Assembly: GCA_036260255.1 (NCBI GenBank)
Contig: DATAAF010000027.1
Span: 1 to 10,872 of the forward strand
DNA length: 10,872 bases
Direction of reading: 5' to 3'
Source of the DNA: DASZJY01 sp036260255
Lineage (GTDB): Bacteria; Actinomycetota; Acidimicrobiia; Acidimicrobiales; AC-14
Shown piece after piece: positions 6,082 to 10,872 of this stretch (within the stretch, counting starts at the first letter, position 1; each line of letters begins with the position of its first letter). The position numbers were made by a program, and so were the translations under genes. A model generated the notes under the pieces. That model saw nothing but the letters and a program-made list of their open reading frames with translations. It made no database searches and was not told the origin of the DNA.

Positions 6082-8643
6082 ATGGCGACGAGCTTCAGGA
6101 GAACGCTGGTCGTGGCCGGCCACGGCATGGTCGGCCACAAGCTCCTCGAGCTTCTCGTCGAGCGCGGGGCCACGGCGGAATGGGACATCGTCACCTTCTG
6201 CGAGGAGGGCCGGCCCGCCTACGACCGCGTCGGCCTGAGCTCCTTCTTCAACGGGACGAGCGCCGAGGAGCTGTCGCTCGTCCGGCCCGGCTTCTTCGAG
6301 CAGTTCGGCCTGCAGATCCACCTCGGCGACGCGGTGGCGGCCGTCGACCGCGACGCGTGCCAGGTGGTGTCGGCCAGAGGGGAGCGCATCCGGTACGACG
6401 CCCTTGTCCTGGCCACCGGGTCCTACCCCTTCGTCCCGCCGGTGCCCGGCAAGGACCTGGCCGGCTGCTTCGTCTACCGCACCCTCGACGACCTGGAGGC
6501 GATCCGCGACCACGCGGGCGGGTGCCGGGTGGGGGCCGTGGTCGGCGGCGGCCTCCTCGGGCTGGAGGCGGCCAACGCCCTGCGCAGCCTGGGCCTGGAG
6601 ACCCACGTGGTCGAGTTCGCCGACCGGCTCATGCCCGTCCAGGTCGACGAGGGTGGCGGCTCGGTGCTCAGACGGCGGATCGAGGACCTGGGCGTGCACG
6701 TCCACACCGGCATGGCCACCACCGAGATCGCCGGCGAGGACGGCAAGGTGACCGGCATGCGCTTCAGGGAGGGCGACGACCTGCCGGTCGACATCGTGGT
6801 CTTCTCGGCCGGGATCCGTCCTCGGGACCAGCTGGCCCGCGACGCCGGCCTGGAGATGGGGGAACGGGGCGGCGTGGTCGTCGACGAGGCGTGCCGGACC
6901 TCGGACCCGAAGATCTTCGCCATCGGCGAGTGCGCCCTGTACGGCGGACGGATCTACGGCCTGGTGTCGCCCGGGTACCAGATGGCCCGCGTGGCCGCCG
7001 ATCGCATCCTCGGTGGGGACGCCACGTTCACGGGCGCCGACATGTCCACCAAGCTCAAGCTGATGGGGATCGACGTGGCCAGCTTCGGCGACGCCTTCGC
7101 CAACGAGGCCGGGTCCGAGGCCATCACCTACCGCGACCCGGTGGCCAACGTCTACAAGCGCCTGGTGCTCGGGCCGCCCGACCGCAGGGGCTACCGCAAG
7201 GTGGCCGGCGGCATCCTCGTGGGCGACGCCACCGTCTACCAGACCCTCCTGCAGATGTGCCGCGGCGACATGCCCACGCCCGACCGTCCCGAGGAGCTCA
7301 TCTTCCCGGCCAGGAGCGCGCCGGCCACCGGCGGGGTCGCGGCACTGGCCGAGACGGCCACCATCTGCTCGTGCAACAACGTCGACAAGGGCACCATCTG
7401 CGCCGCGGTGGCGGCGGGCTGCGACAGCGTCAAGGCCATCAAGGGGTGCACCAAGGCCGGGACGGGATGTGGCGGGTGCGTGCCGCTCGTCACCGAGATC
7501 CTGAGGGACGAGCAGCGCAAGGCCGGCGTGGTCGTGGCCAACACGCTGTGCGAGCACTTCGCCTACTCCCGCCAGGAGCTGTTCGACATCGTCCGCGTCC
7601 ACCGGATCACCTCGTTCTCCGAGGTCCTGGCCGCCCATGGCTCGGGCGAGGGCTGCGAGATCTGCAAGCCGGCCGTGGCCTCGATGCTGGCCTCGCTGGC
7701 CAACGGGCACATCCTCGACGGTGAGCAGGCCGCCCTCCAGGACACCAACGACCACTTCCTGGCCAACCTCCAGCGGGACGGGACGTACTCGGTCGTCCCC
7801 CGGGTGCCGGGGGGAGAGATCACGCCCGACCAGCTCATCGCCCTGGGCGAGGTGGCCAAGGAGTTCGGCCTGTACACCAAGATCACCGGGGCCCAGCGGA
7901 TCGACCTCTTCGGCGCCCGCGTCGACCAGCTGCCCCGGATCTGGCGTCGGCTCATAGACGCAGGGATGGAGTCAGGCCACGCCTACGGCAAGGCCCTGCG
8001 CACGGTGAAGTCCTGCGTCGGCCAGACCTGGTGCCGGTTCGGCGTGCAGGACTCCACCACCCTGGCCATCGACCTCGAGCTGCGGTACCGGGGCCTCCGG
8101 GCGCCCCACAAGATCAAGGGGGCCGTGTCGGGCTGTACCCGGGAGTGCGCCGAGGCCCAGGGCAAGGACTTCGGCGTCATCGCCACCGAGAAGGGGTGGA
8201 ACGTCTACGTCGGCGGCAACGGCGGGATGCGCCCCAAGCACGCCCAGCTCCTGGCCGCCGACCTCGACCGGGAGACCGTCTTCCGGTACCTCGACCGCTT
8301 CCTCATGTTCTACGTCCGGACAGCCGACCGCCTGGAGCGCACGTCGGTGTGGCTGGACAAGCTCGAGGGCGGCATCGAACACCTCCGCCGGGTGGTGATC
8401 GACGACGTCCTCGGCATCTGCGACGAGCTGGAGGCCGACATGGCCCGCCACGTCGAGACCTACGAGTGCGAGTGGAAGGCGGTGGTCGACGACCCGGAGC
8501 GGATGGAGCGCTTCCGGACCTTCGTCAACTCCGACGACTCCGACCCCAACGTCGTCTTCGTCACCGAGCGGGGCCAGCCCCGTCCGGCCTACCTGCACGA
8601 GAAGCCCGATCCCGCCCTGCTGGCGACAGGAGCCAAGCCGTGA
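6082..8643 (+). CDS. nirB: NAD(P)H-dependent siroheme nitrite reductase, large subunit NirB
   Basis: The 853-residue product has the full NirB architecture, of usual length. An FAD/NAD(P)H pyridine-nucleotide oxidoreductase domain comes first, with GHGMVG at residues 13-18 (FAD), GGGLLG at 155-160 (NAD(P)H) and FAIGECA closing the FAD site. A BFD-like [2Fe-2S] domain has Cys429, Cys431, Cys463 and Cys466, followed by a second BFD-like stretch (GEGCEICKP). The C-terminal NIR/SIR ferredoxin-like and siroheme domains carry the ligands Cys645, Cys651, Cys685 and Cys689 (C-x5-C and C-x3-C). With NirD it reduces nitrite to ammonium in the cytoplasm with six electrons from NAD(P)H. The ATG at 6082 puts the Rossmann motif at the expected place; no clear Shine-Dalgarno precedes it. 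It opens the operon, and its stop overlaps the nirD start (GTGA). An assimilatory role is likely, but detoxification is possible. Confidence 0.97.
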   Translation: MATSFRRTLVVAGHGMVGHKLLELLVERGATAEWDIVTFCEEGRPAYDRVGLSSFFNGTSAEELSLVRPGFFEQFGLQIHLGDAVAAVDRDACQVVSARGERIRYDALVLATGSYPFVPPVPGKDLAGCFVYRTLDDLEAIRDHAGGCRVGAVVGGGLLGLEAANALRSLGLETHVVEFADRLMPVQVDEGGGSVLRRRIEDLGVHVHTGMATTEIAGEDGKVTGMRFREGDDLPVDIVVFSAGIRPRDQLARDAGLEMGERGGVVVDEACRTSDPKIFAIGECALYGGRIYGLVSPGYQMARVAADRILGGDATFTGADMSTKLKLMGIDVASFGDAFANEAGSEAITYRDPVANVYKRLVLGPPDRRGYRKVAGGILVGDATVYQTLLQMCRGDMPTPDRPEELIFPARSAPATGGVAALAETATICSCNNVDKGTICAAVAAGCDSVKAIKGCTKAGTGCGGCVPLVTEILRDEQRKAGVVVANTLCEHFAYSRQELFDIVRVHRITSFSEVLAAHGSGEGCEICKPAVASMLASLANGHILDGEQAALQDTNDHFLANLQRDGTYSVVPRVPGGEITPDQLIALGEVAKEFGLYTKITGAQRIDLFGARVDQLPRIWRRLIDAGMESGHAYGKALRTVKSCVGQTWCRFGVQDSTTLAIDLELRYRGLRAPHKIKGAVSGCTRECAEAQGKDFGVIATEKGWNVYVGGNGGMRPKHAQLLAADLDRETVFRYLDRFLMFYVRTADRLERTSVWLDKLEGGIEHLRRVVIDDVLGICDELEADMARHVETYECEWKAVVDDPERMERFRTFVNSDDSDPNVVFVTERGQPRPAYLHEKPDPALLATGAKP
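8628..8632 (+). promoter_or_regulatory. Ribosome binding site for the overlapping GTG start of nirD
   Basis: AGGAG lies inside the 3' end of nirB, 7 nt before the GTG at 8640. It supports this start, whose GTG shares two bases with the nirB stop TGA. Confidence 0.65.
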
Positions 8644-9005
8644 CCGTGCTCGCCTCCCGGGACCATGGCGTCGGGGCCACGCAGGCCTGGGTCGACGTCT
8701 GCCCCCTGGACAAGCTCATCCCCGGCCGGGGCGTGTGCGCCCTCGTGGGCCCGTTCCAGATCGCCGTCTTCCGCATCGCCGGCGAGGAGGTCTACGCCCT
8801 CTCCAACTACGACCCCTTCAGCCGGGCCTTCGTGCTGTCGCGGGGCATCGTCGGGTCCAGGGCCGAGCGGCTGAAGGTGGCGTCGCCCGTCTACAAGCAG
8901 AGCTTCGACCTCGAGACCGGGGTGTGCCTCGACGACGCCACCGTGTCCGTCCCCACGTTCGAGGTCCGGGTCGCCGGGGGAATGGTCCAGGTCGGAGCCC
9001 CGTGA
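8640..9005 (+). CDS. nirD: Nitrite reductase small subunit NirD
   Basis: The 121-residue product matches NirD along its whole length: WVDVCPLDKLIPGRGVCALV, then VYALSNYDPFSRAFVLSRG, VASPVYKQSFDLETGVCLDD and a V-x-V-P ending strand. The fold is Rieske-like, but the C-x-H and C-x2-H cluster ligands are replaced (NYDPFSRA and SPVYKQSF), as is normal for NirD, so it should bind no [2Fe-2S] cluster. It is the partner of NirB in NAD(P)H nitrite reductase. It starts at a GTG whose last two bases are the first two of the nirB stop, so translation is probably coupled. Its own stop overlaps the GTG of the next gene in the same way. Confidence 0.95.
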   Translation: MTVLASRDHGVGATQAWVDVCPLDKLIPGRGVCALVGPFQIAVFRIAGEEVYALSNYDPFSRAFVLSRGIVGSRAERLKVASPVYKQSFDLETGVCLDDATVSVPTFEVRVAGGMVQVGAP

Positions 9006-10414
9006 GCCTCACCCCGCTCGAGCGCTACCTGGCCGAGCAGGGTGAGCTCACGGCGGTCGAGCAGTTCGCGCTGGCCCACGAGCGCGGCGCGGTCGAGGGA
9101 GCCTGGCACTCCCGCATCCCCCTCACCCGGCCGCAGCAAGGCCAGCAGTACGCCTTCGACGTCGACCTCGACGTCTGTACCGGCTGCAAGGCCTGCGTCA
9201 CCGCCTGCCACAACATGAACGGGCTGGACGAGGGGGAGTCGTTCCGCTCCGTCGGCCTGCTCACGGGCCCGACCTTCCAGCAGACCGTCACCGGCGCCTG
9301 CCACCACTGCCTCGACCCGGCCTGCCTGAACGGGTGCCCGACCAACGCCTACGAGAAGGACGCCCTCACCGGGATCGTGGCCCACATGGAGGGGCGGTGC
9401 CTGGGGTGTGGGTACTGCACATGGACCTGCCCCTACGAGGTCCCGCGGTTCAACGCCGGGCGCGGCGTGGTCCGCAAGTGCGACATGTGCCAGAGCCGCC
9501 TGGCCGAGGGCCAGGAGCCGGCGTGCGTGCAGTCCTGCCCCAACGGCGCCATCCGGATCTCCGTGGTCGACACCGGTGCGCTCCGCCGCGAGGTGAGGGG
9601 GGAGGTCCTCGTGCCCACCGCCCCGCCCTCGGACATCACCCTGCCGACCACCGCCTACCGCAGCGACTGGGGGCTGCCGGAGGGGCTGACGGCCGCCGGG
9701 CCCACCCTGGGCGGCGGCGGCCGGTCGCACGACCCGTTGGTGGCCATGCTCGTGCTCAGCCAGGCGTCGGCCGGCGCCCTCGCCCTCGACCTCGCCCTCG
9801 GGCCCCGGGAGGCCACGGCCGGCACCGCCCTCGCCCTGGCCCTGGTCGGTTTGGCCGTCAGCGTCCTCCACCTGGGCCGGCCCGAGCGGGCCTGGCGGGC
9901 CCTGGCCGGGCTCCGGCACTCGTGGCTCAGCCGGGAGGTGGGCGCTCTCGGGCTCTTCGCCGCCCTGGCCGCCGCCGCGGTCGTCACGGGGTCGACCCTC
10001 GTGCAGGTGGCCGCGGCCGTCGCCGGGCTGGCGGGCGTGGCCTGCTCCGCCATGCTGTACGTGGTCACCCGGCGGCCCTCGTGGCGGGCCTCGGTCACCC
10101 TCCCCAGGTTCGCCCTGGGCACGATGGTGGGGGGTGCCGCCGTGGCCCTGGCCACGGGGGGCGGCCGGGCCGCGGCGGTCGTCCTCGGCCTGTCGCTCGC
10201 CGCCAAGCTGGTCTGGGAGGCCGCGGTCGTGTGGCGACCGCCTCCGGTGTCGACCGCCGCCCTGGTCCGCTTCCTCCTGGGTGCCTCTGGAGTGGTCCTC
10301 GCCCTGGGCTCCTCCCCACTGGCCTTGGTCGCCGTTCTCGCCGGCGAGCTGATCGAGCGGTCGCGCTTCTTCACGGCGGCCAGCTGGACGGGGATGCCCG
10401 GGCCCAAGTCCTGA
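9002..10414 (+). CDS. DmsB-DmsC fusion: four-cluster ferredoxin joined to eight-helix membrane anchor
   Basis: The 470-residue product joins two subunits that are separate in DMSO reductase. Residues about 50-225 are DmsB-like with four [4Fe-4S] Cys groups: 59/62/65/69, 100/103/108/112, 133/136/139/143 and 160/163/175/179. Residues about 244-457 are DmsC-like, with eight hydrophobic segments by eye and family motifs HLGRP (290-294), SWLSRE, AKLVWEA and GELIERSRFF. The anchor is expected to oxidise membrane quinol and pass electrons through the clusters to the molybdoenzyme encoded next. About 50 residues before the first cluster are less conserved. The GTG at 9002 overlaps the nirD stop, with a weak GGAG 4 nt upstream. 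The stop and the next ATG overlap as TGATG. No Tat signal is visible, so the clusters probably face the cytoplasm. Reverse flow to quinone is formally possible. Confidence 0.9.
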   Translation: MSLTPLERYLAEQGELTAVEQFALAHERGAVEGAWHSRIPLTRPQQGQQYAFDVDLDVCTGCKACVTACHNMNGLDEGESFRSVGLLTGPTFQQTVTGACHHCLDPACLNGCPTNAYEKDALTGIVAHMEGRCLGCGYCTWTCPYEVPRFNAGRGVVRKCDMCQSRLAEGQEPACVQSCPNGAIRISVVDTGALRREVRGEVLVPTAPPSDITLPTTAYRSDWGLPEGLTAAGPTLGGGGRSHDPLVAMLVLSQASAGALALDLALGPREATAGTALALALVGLAVSVLHLGRPERAWRALAGLRHSWLSREVGALGLFAALAAAAVVTGSTLVQVAAAVAGLAGVACSAMLYVVTRRPSWRASVTLPRFALGTMVGGAAVALATGGGRAAAVVLGLSLAAKLVWEAAVVWRPPPVSTAALVRFLLGASGVVLALGSSPLALVAVLAGELIERSRFFTAASWTGMPGPKS

Positions 10415-10872
10415 TGCCCGCCAGCTCCATGGTGTGCGGGTTCTGCTCGGTGGGCTGCTCGCTCGACGTCAACGTCAAGGACGGGGTCGCCGTCTCCCTC
10501 ACCCCGACCCGGGACTACCCGGTCAACCTGGGCATGGCCTGCCCCAAGGGGTGGGAGGCACTGACCCCGCTGCGGGCCCCGGATCGGACCACCACCCCCC
10601 TCCTGCGAGCGACCCGGGACGGTCCGCTGGAGCCGGTGGACTGGACGACCGCCCTGGACGCCATGGTCTCCCGCTTCAAGACCGTCCAGGCCCGGCACGG
10701 CCCCGACTCGGCCGCCTTCCTCTCCACCGGTCAGATCGCCTCCGAGGAGATGGCCCTGCTCGGCGCCCTGGCCAAGTTCGGCATGGGGATGGTCCACGGC
10801 GACGGGAACACCCGCCAGTGCATGGCCACCGCGGTCGTGGCCTACAAGGAGTGCTTCGGGTTCGACGCCCCG
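10414..10872 (+). CDS. Molybdopterin oxidoreductase, probable assimilatory-type nitrate reductase (3' end missing)
   Basis: The first 153 codons are present and the frame is open to the window edge. The N-terminus is a 4Fe-4S Mo/W-bis-MGD domain with Cys8, Cys11, Cys15 and Cys43 (C-x2-C-x3-C-x27-C). It is followed by LxPVDWTTALD-type sequence (LEPVDWTTALDAM) and a NasA/NarB/FdhF-like segment with GQIASEEMALLG and NTRQCMATAVVAYKECFG. The twin-arginine signal of DmsA or periplasmic Nap enzymes is absent; the Cys motif starts at residue 8, so the enzyme should be cytoplasmic. Nitrate as substrate is inferred from the resemblance to NasA and from co-transcription with nirBD. Formate, DMSO or another oxoanion cannot be excluded without the rest of the protein. 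The ATG overlaps the stop of the DmsBC fusion and has no Shine-Dalgarno of its own, so translation is probably coupled. Confidence 0.85.
   Translation, partial: MPASSMVCGFCSVGCSLDVNVKDGVAVSLTPTRDYPVNLGMACPKGWEALTPLRAPDRTTTPLLRATRDGPLEPVDWTTALDAMVSRFKTVQARHGPDSAAFLSTGQIASEEMALLGALAKFGMGMVHGDGNTRQCMATAVVAYKECFGFDAP

Noticed and set aside
6069..7724. Second plus-strand open frame of 551 codons within nirB
   Set aside because: It is a +1/+2 frame shadow, Arg-, Gly- and Pro-rich without domains. The NirB frame holds all cofactor motifs.
6055..7755. Minus-strand open frame of 566 codons inside nirB
   Set aside because: It lies opposite a fully conserved NirB sequence, and its translation (rich in Asp, Ala, Gly, Val and His) looks like the usual shadow of a high-GC gene.

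Overview
The window is about 10.9 kb of very GC-rich DNA. The codon use, GTG starts, short overlapping genes and protein types suggest a high-GC actinobacterium, perhaps near Acidimicrobiia; this placement is inference, since no rRNA or other marker gene is present. I found no tRNA, rRNA, insertion sequence, integrase, CRISPR array or replication origin.

Left third (1-4502): a minus-strand gene for a secreted right-handed beta-helix protein (37-1311) lies back to back with a plus-strand gene for a 975-residue regulator (1575-4502). The regulator has an N-terminal XRE helix-turn-helix, a P-loop ATPase and a long helical, TPR-like tail. They share a 263-bp divergent intergenic region.

Middle (4503-6081): a small stress or housekeeping cluster. 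A SEC-C zinc-motif protein (4626-5165) and a cupredoxin-like lipoprotein (5234-5611) lie on the minus strand. Diverging from them is a 94-residue protein built almost wholly of 11-residue LEA-like repeats (5709-5993). The 97-bp gap between the last two holds two back-to-back elements resembling the general-stress (sigma-B/F type) promoter. Their -35 regions meet at the palindrome AACCGGTT. Hairpins that could end transcription lie after the regulator, the cupredoxin and the LEA-like gene.

Right half (6082-10872): a tightly packed plus-strand operon for inorganic nitrogen reduction. nirB and nirD encode the two subunits of NAD(P)H-dependent siroheme nitrite reductase (nitrite to ammonium). They are followed by a single-polypeptide fusion of a DmsB-like four-cluster ferredoxin and a DmsC-like eight-helix membrane anchor. 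Last comes the start of a molybdopterin oxidoreductase, cut off by the window edge. All three junctions overlap (GTGA, GTGA, TGATG). The molybdoenzyme has no Tat signal and begins directly with its 4Fe-4S Cys motif, so it is probably cytoplasmic. The simplest reading is a nitrate-to-ammonium module in which the nitrate reductase draws electrons from membrane quinol through the DmsBC fusion, while NirBD uses NAD(P)H. The nitrate substrate and the quinol link are inferred from context.
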